Assembly (NCBI GenBank): GCA_900319865.1
Contig: ONQD01000028.1
Span: 1 to 55,181 of the forward strand
DNA length: 55,181 nucleotides
Direction: 5' to 3'
Origin: an uncultured Bacteroidales bacterium
GTDB lineage: Bacteria > Bacteroidota > Bacteroidia > Bacteroidales > P3
Positions 42,289 through 51,705 of the stretch are shown one piece after another. How positions within the stretch are numbered: position 1 is the stretch's first letter; every line of letters begins with the position of its first letter. The notes beneath the pieces were generated by a model that was not told the DNA's origin, ran no database searches, and worked only from the letters and a program-made list of their open reading frames with translations. The position numbers and the translations under genes are program-made.

Positions 42289-45200
42289 TATGTTCTATAG
42301 TACCTTTGTATCCAGAGCCGGAGAACCGGTAGAAGTAGGTTCCAGTGGGGATGTTGCCGTTGGAGGGATCCCAGAACTGGTCTTTTCTGGAGATGTTGGT
42401 GGCATGGAACACGCGTGAACCCCATTTGTCGTAGATGTCGAGTGCGTTGTTGGGGTAAGCAAGACCTTCCACAAGGTTGAGTATAACAAAGCGGTCGTTG
42501 ATGCCGTCGCCGTTGGGCGTTATGACGGTGGGGAAGATGAGGTTGTCGTTGATGATGACAATGTTGTTTTCAACAGTGTCGGCACATTGCACCAGTCGGC
42601 CACTGAGTCCACGGTTGTCGCTGCGGGAGATGAGGCGTATGGTGTAGTTTCCGGAAACGTCCTCGCCGGTGGCGGGGGGAGTCCATGTGAAGGTGGGGTT
42701 GGCGTCGGTGAGGGTGTGGAACGAGTAGGGGTTGTTCTTGTCGTATTGGATTTCCCAGAAGTAGCTGTTGTTGCCGTTGTCGGGGGCTGTATGGTTCACC
42801 AACGAGATGCTGGGATGCAACACGGTGGGGAAGTCGGGTGCCCAGGTGAAAGCGGCCTTGGGGCTGGGATGGACGGTGATGAGGTCGGTGTAGATGAGGG
42901 AGTCTTTACAGCCCTTATCGCTCTCTACGTAGTATTTGAAGTCGTAGGTGCCGGCAGCGTAGGAGTGGCTCGGGTTCTTAAGGGTGGAGTAGGTTCCGTC
43001 GCCGAATTCCCAGCGGTATTTATAGCCGTGAGTGGTAGTGTTGTTGATGTTGATGGTGAAGGGTTCGCAACCTTCGAGGGGGTAAACACCCGGGTCGAAG
43101 TTGGGCATAGGTTGCGGGTTGACGGATATGATTATAGTGTCGCGCGCCACGCATTGCTTGCCTATGCGGGAGTTCTTCACCTCTACCACATATTGGTGTT
43201 CTGCAAGGGTGTTGGGTGTAGTTTGAATGGTCGGGGTTCTTTCGCCAAAGGGCTCCCACATGAATTCATAGTTTTCGTGTGCAGTGTATCGGTCGGTTGC
43301 ATCGAGTGTGATGGTGTTGACATCGCACAGGATGGTGTCCTTGCCAAGGTCGGGGATGGGGGTGTAGACCGTAGAGATACGGGTCAGTGAATCCCACACG
43401 CAGTTGAACTCATCGTAGACTTTCACATGGATTCTGAAGTCACCAGCGGTGTCGGGTGAGTAGATGAGAGACGAGGTGGAGTCACCAGGCATTTTGTCGA
43501 TTCTCAAGCCGCGATAGACTCCGTCGACAAAGTCGGTGGCACGGTTGGTGTCGGGTACCCAGACCACGGAGTCGATACCTACCTGATATTCGCAACCACC
43601 ACCAGTGGAAACACCGCAGATGTCCATTGACCAGCTGAACACCCAGCCATTGTCAATAGGCCAGAGGTCGCACACTTTAATATTCCATGTTCCGTTGAGG
43701 GGGCAGCCGATAAGGTTGGAGAAGTCGTCGTGGGGCAAGTAGTAACCGGTTTTGTTAAGATGGTCGCTCGAATCCTTGGTAGTGCAGCTGTGGGGACCCA
43801 TAACAGACCCTGCCTGACAGTAACCAGCGGGGATGGGGGGGAATGTAGTGGAGGGGTTCTGAGTGAAACCTGAGCCGGCAAGACCGGAATTGCTGGGGTC
43901 GGGGGCGTTGCAGGGTTCGCCGGTGACAAGGGTATAGTCGCCGTTGCGCGAGAAGCAGTAGTTCCAACCTATGCCATAGGGGTTGTTAATAGAGTCGCAT
44001 AGACCGCCGCTGCACATACCATCACCGCCACTATCACCGGGATTGAGGAAAGGTATGCCGGTAAACATTCCGCCACCTTCGCAGGTGCCAACTCTCTTAC
44101 ATTCTTCTGGATTGCTTGAAAAACTCTGGTTTTGGTGTTTCAGATAAGCCCTATAGGCTGTTTCGGACACCAGCTCGTCGTAGAGAGGACAACAGATGGA
44201 GAGGCTGTAATCGCCCATGAACGAGTGCTCGAAGTTGACGCAGATGGAGCAGATATCATCTTTTGACTTTACGGTTTTTGTACCGTACTCTTCGAAGGTG
44301 ACAGGTGTATCGTAGCAGGGGACACCACATCTCTTTCCGTCGGGGATAAACTGGCGGTTTCTATTGGTCTTGGATGTGGTGCGGACAAATGAGTTCTTTT
44401 TCAGTGTCAATTGTGCGTTCTCACCTTCATACCCCACGTTCACAATCAAGGATTCGGTGTTGCAGATGGGGTTGAGGTCGAAGAGGGTTTTCATTGGGTT
44501 TTGAGCCAGTCGTACCTGCACAGTGGCATCCAGTTTGGTTAAACAGCCATGTTCGTCCATTATGCTCACCGCCACATCGTAGCAGTCCATATCTTTGTAG
44601 TATTTAAAAGGATGGGTGAGATAAATCTCCGATACGGTGTCGCCGTCGCCGAAGTTCCATTTAAATACTGAGGTGGAGTCGTGGGGGGTGTACCAGCCGG
44701 TGTTGTGGGTGTAGGTGCCCCATGCACGCAGCAGGATGCCTTGACCCAGACATAGTGTAGCACCCGGTATCCATCCGGTGGTATCGACCCGGATGACGCT
44801 GTCGGTTACAATCCATTCCACTGCTCCTGTCGAATCGTTTGTTACAGGTATCTTATGGAATACTGTGTCGATTTCAGGGAATGCGGTAAAAGTATGAGTG
44901 GACAGCACATTGCCGTTTCTGTCGGTTCTGTGATAGATGGTGTCGAGCTGAATGGTAATATTCTCGCAAGCTTTCTTGCAGTCGAATTCTATCTGGAATC
45001 CTCTGAACCGTTCACTTGTGTCGGCCCGTGGGGCTGTGCGCATACGAACCGTAATCATCTTTTCCACGTTGCGGGGCGATACAGTGAATGTGCGGTTTGG
45101 GGAGGTCTCGAAACAGTTGTTGTATTTGAACATGAGCGGTGAGCTAATGCTGCCACCGTCGTAGAAATACAAAGTATCCAGGCATCCGATATCCGTTTCA

Positions 45201-45457
45201 CCTTGCAGACTTATGGTAAAGTGCAACGATGTGTCATCCGAAACAGAGCACGGCGTTATCAATGTAACAATGTAGTCGTGTCCAAACGAGTAGCTGCCTT
45301 GGGGGCCACCGTCGTCGTACAGCGCTATATTGTTTGTGGCCAGATCAATGGTGTCACCATCGTAAGCGTCAATGTTGACAGCCGTGATGTTCTGGGCTGA
45401 CAGTCCGCCGGTGACCGCCATGCACAGAATGAAAAGAATATAGGCTAACTTTTTCAT
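42263..45457 (-). CDS. Giant CUB/PKD protein with type IX C-terminal domain
   Basis: 1064 residues, signal peptide MKKLAYILFILCMAVTGGLSAQ. A CUB-like domain (about 55-165), PKD domains (FKWNFGDGDTVSEIYLTHPF, then YRWEFGDGTYSTLKNPSHSY), a P-domain-like beta region with GTWNIKVCDLWPIDNGWVFS (about 385-575) and the gliding-motility-type C-terminus (FPTVITPNGDGINDRFV, GNIPTGTYFYRF). The P-domain region in other proteins accompanies subtilisin-like proteases, but no protease domain is present. Likely secreted by the type IX system and held on the surface. Starts 53 bases upstream of a small secreted protein gene and overlaps the next large gene. Confidence 0.85.
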   Translation of the reverse strand: MKKLAYILFILCMAVTGGLSAQNITAVNIDAYDGDTIDLATNNIALYDDGGPQGSYSFGHDYIVTLITPCSVSDDTSLHFTISLQGETDIGCLDTLYFYDGGSISSPLMFKYNNCFETSPNRTFTVSPRNVEKMITVRMRTAPRADTSERFRGFQIEFDCKKACENITIQLDTIYHRTDRNGNVLSTHTFTAFPEIDTVFHKIPVTNDSTGAVEWIVTDSVIRVDTTGWIPGATLCLGQGILLRAWGTYTHNTGWYTPHDSTSVFKWNFGDGDTVSEIYLTHPFKYYKDMDCYDVAVSIMDEHGCLTKLDATVQVRLAQNPMKTLFDLNPICNTESLIVNVGYEGENAQLTLKKNSFVRTTSKTNRNRQFIPDGKRCGVPCYDTPVTFEEYGTKTVKSKDDICSICVNFEHSFMGDYSLSICCPLYDELVSETAYRAYLKHQNQSFSSNPEECKRVGTCEGGGMFTGIPFLNPGDSGGDGMCSGGLCDSINNPYGIGWNYCFSRNGDYTLVTGEPCNAPDPSNSGLAGSGFTQNPSTTFPPIPAGYCQAGSVMGPHSCTTKDSSDHLNKTGYYLPHDDFSNLIGCPLNGTWNIKVCDLWPIDNGWVFSWSMDICGVSTGGGCEYQVGIDSVVWVPDTNRATDFVDGVYRGLRIDKMPGDSTSSLIYSPDTAGDFRIHVKVYDEFNCVWDSLTRISTVYTPIPDLGKDTILCDVNTITLDATDRYTAHENYEFMWEPFGERTPTIQTTPNTLAEHQYVVEVKNSRIGKQCVARDTIIISVNPQPMPNFDPGVYPLEGCEPFTININNTTTHGYKYRWEFGDGTYSTLKNPSHSYAAGTYDFKYYVESDKGCKDSLIYTDLITVHPSPKAAFTWAPDFPTVLHPSISLVNHTAPDNGNNSYFWEIQYDKNNPYSFHTLTDANPTFTWTPPATGEDVSGNYTIRLISRSDNRGLSGRLVQCADTVENNIVIINDNLIFPTVITPNGDGINDRFVILNLVEGLAYPNNALDIYDKWGSRVFHATNISRKDQFWDPSNGNIPTGTYFYRFSGSGYKGTIEHNGVVEVIK

Positions 45458-45510
45458 GGTATATTATTATTTCTTAGTTTATCCGATGGGTTAATTGCCA
45501 ATAACACGGG

Positions 45511-45957
45511 TCATTGTTTATAGTATTCGGGATGATTGGTCCTGTCGTAAATCTCGTCCCAACAGCGCAATGCCAAGTATGGAGTGCTCCTGCTGCCGGT
45601 TCTGAAATAGATGGTTTTGTGATAGTCCTGCACCTGGAACTCTACAAAGTCGTATTGCCAATAGCTGAAGGTGTTGAGGTCAATGGTGATATTGCCCGAG
45701 GGATGTTCTTTCGTCACCAGGTCGGTCAGCTCCGAAAAGTTGAACACTGTGGCTCCTTCCGGAACCTGGCTGGTGATGTAGAAGGCATTGTAAGAGAAGT
45801 GGCAGCGCCATTCGTATTTCTCTGCTACAAGGTCGTCCGGATTAATATTGTTTGCTTGGAAATAGGGTCTTACTATCGCCTCACAGTCTTGGGCATTGAC
45901 ACCGGCTGCTATTCCTGCCAGAACAATCATCAGAACGGTTAAAACAATTTTTTTCAT
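45511..45957 (-). CDS. Small secreted protein, function unknown
   Basis: 148 residues. Signal peptide MKKIVLTVLMIVLAGIAAGVNAQ and a mature part of about 125 residues with several Trp/Tyr (YWQYDFVEFQVQDYHK) and two cysteines. No recognised family. The frame is open to 45981, but MKKIVLTV is the better start. It lies between the giant PKD gene and rnfE, where rnfA would be expected. Confidence 0.7.
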   Translation of the reverse strand: MKKIVLTVLMIVLAGIAAGVNAQDCEAIVRPYFQANNINPDDLVAEKYEWRCHFSYNAFYITSQVPEGATVFNFSELTDLVTKEHPSGNITIDLNTFSYWQYDFVEFQVQDYHKTIYFRTGSRSTPYLALRCWDEIYDRTNHPEYYKQ

Positions 45958-46065
45958 AGTCGTATTTTTTTTTATTCTCATTCAAGGGAAACTCTTTTTT
46001 ATTCCTACCTATATGTGTCAGATGTCTCTTTTTCGGCTCGTGAGCCCCCTATTATTTAACTCATT

Positions 46066-46653
46066 TTACGATTTCTTCTGTATGTATTTAACAAGCGCCA
46101 TCAAGAAGCCCAATACAAGGAATCCTCCGGGGGCAAGGATGAAGAGCAGCATACCGTCATTGCCGCCAATCAGGTTGTGGCCGAAAATGGAGCCGGCACC
46201 CAGCAGTTCGCGCACCAAGCCAACCAGCGTCAGTGCCCAGGTGAAACCCAGTCCCATGAAGAGGCCGTCGAGCAGCGAATGCCATACATTGTTTTTCGAT
46301 GCAAAGGCTTCGGCACGTCCCAGCACAATGCAGTTTACCACAATCAGGGGGATGAAAAGACCCAGTGTGGTGTAGAGGTCGGGCAGATAGGCCTGCATCA
46401 CCATCTGGACGATGGTGACGAATGTGGCAATGACCACAATGAACGCGGGAATACGCACCTTGTCGGGGATGACCGACTTGAGCAGGGAAATGACAATGTT
46501 GGACATTGTCAGCACAAAGGCGGTGGCCAGTCCCATGCACATGCCGTTGATGGCCGACGTGGTGGTGGCCAGTGTGGGGCACATGCCCAATACCAAAACC
46601 CATGTGGGGTTCTCTTTGATAAGACCGTTTTTAATAATATCGACAGCTTTCAT
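46066..46653 (-). CDS. rnfE: Rnf complex membrane subunit E
   Basis: 195 residues, six helices. KNGLIKENPTWVLVLGMCPTLA and VNCIVLGRAEAFASKNN match RnfE rather than the related RnfA. RnfA/E carry an unusual [2Fe-2S] centre between them, with the conserved Cys in GMCPTLA. Coupled to rnfG (1-base overlap). Confidence 0.93.
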   Translation of the reverse strand: MKAVDIIKNGLIKENPTWVLVLGMCPTLATTTSAINGMCMGLATAFVLTMSNIVISLLKSVIPDKVRIPAFIVVIATFVTIVQMVMQAYLPDLYTTLGLFIPLIVVNCIVLGRAEAFASKNNVWHSLLDGLFMGLGFTWALTLVGLVRELLGAGSIFGHNLIGGNDGMLLFILAPGGFLVLGFLMALVKYIQKKS

Positions 46654-47216
46654 TATTCATTGCCTCCTTTCTGGAAAATATTGTATGCGTTGTTAATCAT
46701 GTCGCAGAATGCACGGGAGGTGATGGTGGAGCCACTGATGGCATCCACATCGCCACCGTCTTTCTTCACCTTGAGTTCGGTTGAGGGGCTCTTTCCTATC
46801 ACGTCGCCTTTGGCCCCTTTCTGGAACCATTCGCCAGCTTTGGCACCCAGACCGGGTGTCTCGGCGGTTTCCAGTATCTGGTAGCCGCTGATGTTGCCTT
46901 CGGCATCAAATCCCACCATAGCTCCTATGTGTCCGCCGAAACCCTTTTCGGTGCTCGACTCCACAGCCATTCCCACCATTTTGCCGTCCTTGTCGAAGGC
47001 TTTGGTGCAGGGGACGTTGTCGATGGTGACTTCCTCCAGTTTGTCGAATGCGGGCAGCACAGCCTTGATGGCCGCCTCTTTCTTGGCTTTCTGGGCTTGC
47101 GCTATGGGTTCGGCTGTAACAAGGTTGACAAATGCCAGAGCCGCTGACGCCACGATAGCAATCACCGTAAGCGACAGAAGCATATTGATTAGTGTTGATT
47201 GTGCTTTCTTAGCCAT
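46653..47216 (-). CDS. rnfG: Rnf complex FMN-binding subunit G
   Basis: 187 residues with one N-terminal helix. Covalent FMN attachment motif S-G-S-T in DAISGSTITSRAF near residue 165. RnfG passes electrons within the complex to the cytoplasmic side. Coupled to rnfE. Confidence 0.92.
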   Translation of the reverse strand: MAKKAQSTLINMLLSLTVIAIVASAALAFVNLVTAEPIAQAQKAKKEAAIKAVLPAFDKLEEVTIDNVPCTKAFDKDGKMVGMAVESSTEKGFGGHIGAMVGFDAEGNISGYQILETAETPGLGAKAGEWFQKGAKGDVIGKSPSTELKVKKDGGDVDAISGSTITSRAFCDMINNAYNIFQKGGNE

Positions 47217-47261
47217 AATTATGTATAGTTTATGCGTTGTTAATGATGATGTATTAATGTG

Positions 47262-48254
47262 CTAGCAGGCAAAGCGTTGGGGTTTGCACCAGCGGTTGAT
47301 GAGCGGTGTCACGCTGTTCATCAGCAGAATGGCGAAACTTACGCCCTCGGGGTAGGCTCCCCAGTTACGGATAATGATGGTGAGCAATCCGCATCCCGCA
47401 CCGAAAATCAGCTGTCCGCTCTTGGACATAGGCGAAGTGACCATATCGGTTGCCATGAAGCAGGCACCCAGCATGATACCGCCGGTCAGTATTGTGGTCA
47501 CGGGATTGATAAACTGTGTCGGGTCGGCCAGCCAGAGGATACCGCTGAAGATAAAGGCGGTGCCGATGAAGGCCACAGGGATATGCCAACTGATAATTTT
47601 GCAGCACAACAGGTATATGGCACCGATAAGGATAGCCAGAGCGCACACCTCGCCGAACGAACCGCCCATGTGTCCCAGGAAAATATCCACCAGCGAAGGC
47701 AGGTCGTTATTTGCCATGATTTCGCTCATGCTCTGTCCGTTCTTCAACCCCTCTTTGATTACACCCAGCGGTGTGGCGCCGCTCACGGTGTCGAGGCTCA
47801 TCGGGAACCACTTGCCCACTGTGGGCCAGGTGGTCATTTGCACAGGGAAGGAAATAAGCATGAACACACGTCCCACCAGTGCGGGATTGAAGGGGTTCTT
47901 GCCCAGTCCGCCAAAACTCATCTTGCCCACTCCTATGGCAACCAGTGCGCCCAAGGCTACCAGCCATATCATGTCGGCTGTGGCGGGAACGTTGAAAGCC
48001 AGCAGCAAGCCAGTCACCACGGCCGAACCGTCGCACACTGTGCTGGGTACTTTCAATATGAATTTCTCGATCAGCCATTGGAACAGGCAGCAGCAAGCCA
48101 CCGACACAAGGCTGATGAGCAATGCATTGAGTCCAAAGAAAGCAATGCCGGTGAGCAACATGGGCACCAGTGCCAAATTGACTCGCCACATAATCTTTTT
48201 TGTCGATTCGTCACTATGGACGTGCGGAGAACCGGAGATATTCAGTAAGTTCAT
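47262..48254 (-). CDS. rnfD: Rnf complex membrane subunit D
   Basis: 330 residues with several helices. NISGSPHVHSDESTKKIM start and the FMN-attachment motif SGAT in LDTVSGATPLG. It forms the membrane part of the ion-translocating NAD:ferredoxin oxidoreductase. Confidence 0.93.
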   Translation of the reverse strand: MNLLNISGSPHVHSDESTKKIMWRVNLALVPMLLTGIAFFGLNALLISLVSVACCCLFQWLIEKFILKVPSTVCDGSAVVTGLLLAFNVPATADMIWLVALGALVAIGVGKMSFGGLGKNPFNPALVGRVFMLISFPVQMTTWPTVGKWFPMSLDTVSGATPLGVIKEGLKNGQSMSEIMANNDLPSLVDIFLGHMGGSFGEVCALAILIGAIYLLCCKIISWHIPVAFIGTAFIFSGILWLADPTQFINPVTTILTGGIMLGACFMATDMVTSPMSKSGQLIFGAGCGLLTIIIRNWGAYPEGVSFAILLMNSVTPLINRWCKPQRFAC

Positions 48255-48286
48255 ATCTTAAAATATATATTGTTCGTATTTATTAA

Positions 48287-49615
48287 TTATTTCTTTGCAG
48301 CCATCATGGCGCGCACTTTGTTCTTGCCCAGACGTATCTCGTCGGTGAGAGGTTTGTGTGCGGGGCAGCTGAAGAAGCAGCATCCGCACTCTATGCAGTC
48401 AAGTATATTGTGTTGCTGGGCCTCCTCAATGCGGTTGTTCTTCACCAGAGCGGAGAAGAGGTAGGGCTCCAGTCCCATCGGGCAGGCGTTCACGCACTTG
48501 CCGCACCGTATGCAGTTGCTTTCGGGTTCGCGGCGTGCCTCGTTTTCGTCCATCACCAGCACGCTTGCGGCTCCCTTGGTGGTGGGGGCATCCAGATTGC
48601 TGATGGCTTTGCCCATCATCGTACCGCCGCTAATCACCTTTCCGGTGGTTGCCGGCAGTTCGCCTATGGCGTGTTTTATAATGTCGTTATAGGTAATGCC
48701 GATGCGGCACTGATAGTTGTGCTGGCTGGGCAGTTTCTTTCCCGTAACGGTGAGAATGTTTTCAATCAAGGGTTTGTTCTTCTGCAATGCTTCGTATACA
48801 GCAAAGGCGGTTCCCACGTTGCTCACCACGCAACCCACGTCGATAGGCAGTTTGCCGCTGGGCACCTTACGTCCCGTGATGGCATTAATCAGCTGTTTCT
48901 CGGCTCCCTGCGGGTATTTCACTTTCATGGGTTCCACAATCACGCCCGGATAGTTCTTGGCAGCCTCGGTCATCACCCTGATGGGCTCGGGCTTGTTGCT
49001 CTCAATGCCGATATAGGCGTTCGGCACTCCCAAAGCCTTGCGCAGCAGGCTGACGCCTATGCATATCTCTTCGGCATGCTCCATCATCACGCGGTGGTCC
49101 GATGTGAGGTAGGGTTCGCACTCGGCAGCGTTGATGATAAGATATTCAGCCTTTTTTCCTTCGGGAATGCTGTATTTGATGTGGGCGGGGAAGGTGGCAC
49201 CGCCAAGTCCCACAATACCCATCTCTTTCAGCTTTGCCACTATCTCCTTGGGCTCAAGGTTGTTCTCGCGTTTGATGTCGGGTGTGCGGTCGATGGTCTC
49301 CATCCATTCGTCGCCTTCCACATCAATGTAAATGGCTGTCTTGGGCAGACCGGTCATATCTTTGCATACGTCTATCTTGTTCACTGTGCCGCTCACGGGC
49401 GAATGGATATTGGCACACATGAAAGCCTGTGCCTCGCCAATCAGCTGTCCCACTTTCACCTTGTCGCCCTTGGCCACGATGGGTGTGGCGGGAGCTCCCA
49501 GATGTTGGTTCATTAATACAGCCACTTGCTTGGGTAGCGGCATCTGTTCGATGACGGCGTTGGTCGATATCTTGTTTTCTTCGGGGTGAACACCACCCAT
49601 TTTGAAAGTTTTCAT
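48287..49615 (-). CDS. rnfC: Rnf complex NADH-binding subunit C
   Basis: 442 residues. NAD/FMN-binding stretch with GLGGATFPAHIKY and two [4Fe-4S] clusters, CIRCGKCVNACP and CIECGCCFFSCP. It oxidises or reduces NADH in the complex. Confidence 0.95.
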   Translation of the reverse strand: MKTFKMGGVHPEENKISTNAVIEQMPLPKQVAVLMNQHLGAPATPIVAKGDKVKVGQLIGEAQAFMCANIHSPVSGTVNKIDVCKDMTGLPKTAIYIDVEGDEWMETIDRTPDIKRENNLEPKEIVAKLKEMGIVGLGGATFPAHIKYSIPEGKKAEYLIINAAECEPYLTSDHRVMMEHAEEICIGVSLLRKALGVPNAYIGIESNKPEPIRVMTEAAKNYPGVIVEPMKVKYPQGAEKQLINAITGRKVPSGKLPIDVGCVVSNVGTAFAVYEALQKNKPLIENILTVTGKKLPSQHNYQCRIGITYNDIIKHAIGELPATTGKVISGGTMMGKAISNLDAPTTKGAASVLVMDENEARREPESNCIRCGKCVNACPMGLEPYLFSALVKNNRIEEAQQHNILDCIECGCCFFSCPAHKPLTDEIRLGKNKVRAMMAAKK

Positions 49616-49676
49616 CTTCTCGGGTATATTGTTTTTATTACGAGGTCTTATTATGTTTATTCACCTTTCCCGGCGG

Positions 49677-50612
49677 CTACCATTGTGCGGGTGCTGCAAC
49701 GGGTTCTGCTTTAGGGGCGGGTTCCACCTTGGGGGCAGGCTGTGGGGCGGGAGCCGAAGGTTCGGCTGGGGCAGTCTCCTTCTTGGGGGGCAGGGGAGGG
49801 AAGTTCACGGCGTGGATGGCTCCCGTGGGACACTCGGCCACACACTTGCGGCACAGCTTACACACGTTGAAGTCTATATAGGCCAGATTGTTCTCAACCT
49901 TGATGGCGCCAAACGGGCAGGTCTTCTCGCACTTGCCGCATCCTATGCAGGCTGCCGTGCACGACTTGCGGGCGGCTGCGCCCTTCTCCTTGTTGCGGCA
50001 GGCCACATATACGCGGCGGTTCTTAGGCCCTTTGTTCCGCAACTCTATGATTCCGCGCGGACATGCTTTCACACAAGCACCGCACGCAGTGCATTTCTCT
50101 TCGTCTATCAATGGCAATCCCGTTTCGGGATCCATGCTCAACGCTCCGAACTGGCAGGCACGCGAGCAGTTGCCCAGACCCAGGCAACCGAATATGCAGC
50201 CGCTTTCACCGCCATACACGGTGTTGGCAAATGCGCAGTCCTGAAGACCGTCGTAGTGGTTCTTCGACACAGCATTGGCGCAACTGCCGTTGCAACGCAA
50301 CACCGCCACCTGAGGCTCGCTCACCTCCGGGGTGCATCCCAGCAGGGCTGCCACCTTCTTGGCCACTTCCTCGCCGCCGGCGGGGCATTTCAACCCGTCC
50401 ATATTGCCTTGCTTCACAAAGGCTTCTGCCATAGCGCGGCATCCGGCTTTTCCGCATCCACCGCAGTTTGCTCCCGGCAATACCTCGGCAATCTCGTCAA
50501 TAAGGGGGTCTTCAATAACTTTGAACTTTTGTGCAACAAAAAACAGTACTACGGCAAAGATGGCACCAATCAGTCCCAATACCAATACTGCACTCAAAAT
50601 CATGTTAGTCAT
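49677..50612 (-). CDS. rnfB: Rnf complex ferredoxin-type subunit B
   Basis: 311 residues. An N-terminal helix, a 4Fe-4S binding block near NCGGCGKAGCRAMAEAF and polyferredoxin modules (CTACGACVKACP, CIGCGKCEKTCP, CKLCRKCVAECP). A Pro/Ala-rich tail (about 275-311) is an addition to the usual length. First gene of the operon; promoter below. Confidence 0.94.
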   Translation of the reverse strand: MTNMILSAVLVLGLIGAIFAVVLFFVAQKFKVIEDPLIDEIAEVLPGANCGGCGKAGCRAMAEAFVKQGNMDGLKCPAGGEEVAKKVAALLGCTPEVSEPQVAVLRCNGSCANAVSKNHYDGLQDCAFANTVYGGESGCIFGCLGLGNCSRACQFGALSMDPETGLPLIDEEKCTACGACVKACPRGIIELRNKGPKNRRVYVACRNKEKGAAARKSCTAACIGCGKCEKTCPFGAIKVENNLAYIDFNVCKLCRKCVAECPTGAIHAVNFPPLPPKKETAPAEPSAPAPQPAPKVEPAPKAEPVAAPAQW

Positions 50613-50661
50613 TGTGTTATCTGTGTTTTGTTAGTTTTAATGCAATTGTTATTATAAAATG

Positions 50662-50691
50662 CAAATTTACTCCTTTTTTTTTGTTTACAAA
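50662..50691 (-). promoter_or_regulatory. rnf operon promoter
   Basis: Minus-strand TTTG and TAAATTTG are separated by 18 bases, near the Bacteroidota consensus, about 50 bases upstream of the rnfB ATG at 50612. Confidence 0.6.
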
Positions 50692-50883
50692 ATAATATTT
50701 TGAAATTTTATCATTATTATTGCGCTTTTATCGGTTAATGTGTTGATTCTATGATGTGTTTTCGGTAATAAATCTTGCCCCCTCCAATCCCTTGCCCGCG
50801 GTTTCCCAACCGCCACAATCACCGTTTTGCCCATCCTGTTTACCCGTTTTCCGCCCTCTTGCCGCAGCCTCCCCGTTCTTTTA

Positions 50884-50937
50884 GGGAAGGTTCGCTGTAG
50901 GTTCGCTCTACCTTCGCTTGACGGGCGAACCTTCCCA
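50884..50937. repeat. Inverted repeat with 12-bp arms
   Basis: GGGAAGGTTCGC and GCGAACCTTCCC are exact complements separated by about 29 bases that include a smaller GTAG/CTAC hairpin. No U-tract follows. Probably a REP-like palindrome. Confidence 0.55.
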
Positions 50938-51323
50938 CTACCTATCCCAAACCACCACGCATCACAGCGCGGAGTCCGTCGCGCTCTCCGGGCATCCCGC
51001 CACTGCAGACATTGCACCCCCTTCTGCTATAATCGGCTGTAATCTCAACGCAACAGCCGTTAAAACATCTTCGATACTTGTAAAACTCATAGAATCAGAT
51101 TATAATCCCCACGTCCCGACAGTCTCCGATTGACCGAAGCTCAGCATATTATCATCCCTCAAATAGTGAGCCTTTCCCATTCATATATAGAGCCTTCCAC
51201 GCGTCTCCATTCCTGATGCCTTGCAGTTGGCCGTCACTTGGCTCAGACCATAACGCGCAGCACCACATATCTGCGTTGTCTCGACATCAAATATTAGGTG
51301 GGTTCTGTAAGTTCTGAATATAT

Positions 51324-51427
51324 GTCGCGTCCTTTTGGGACGCAGTTCTCAGATATCTGAATGTCACGGCACTGCGCCTTCGGCTTGTACCGTGTTATGA
51401 ATAGTCTCATCTCTCCGAGGTGATTAA
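51324..51427. repeat. Palindrome-rich dispersed element, copy B
   Basis: Same hairpin order as 279-418: GCGTCC/GGACGC, a GCACTGCGCC core with CACGG/CCGTG arms, and a decayed third arm. It lacks the middle insertion of copy A and is more diverged at the right end. Confidence 0.65.
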
Positions 51428-51641
51428 TGGAAGTCCCCATTATTCCCATTATTATTTTACCATTCTACTTCTTCATTCCTAACCTTTTGTATTCGAAGGT
51501 CGGTGCAACCGTTCCAGTATATTGACAATTATAGATTTGAAAGGTGCGATTTTCAGCCTTTCGGATACCACCATAGCTCACTTTTCACCTCATTTTTCAC
51601 CCTAAGTTTTACCTTTTTACAAATTATTTTCATCAAAATAG

Positions 51642-51671
51642 TTGTAGATACGAAAAAAATGTGTAATTTTG
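51642..51671 (+). promoter_or_regulatory. Promoter of the Usp gene
   Basis: TTG (51642-51644) and TAATTTTG (51664-51671) with a 19-base gap, an excellent Bacteroidota promoter, about 35 bases before the ATG at 51706. Confidence 0.75.
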
Positions 51672-51705
51672 TCGCGTCAATTATAATCAAAAATAAAAAG
51701 TATTT

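Larger units (their letters stand above)
50613..51705. other. Gene-free spacer between rnf and the Usp gene
   Basis: 1093 bases with no confident gene. Contains the rnf promoter (50662-50691), a 12-bp-arm inverted repeat (50884-50937), the dispersed palindromic element copy B (51324-51427) and the Usp promoter (51642-51671). Confidence 0.6.
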
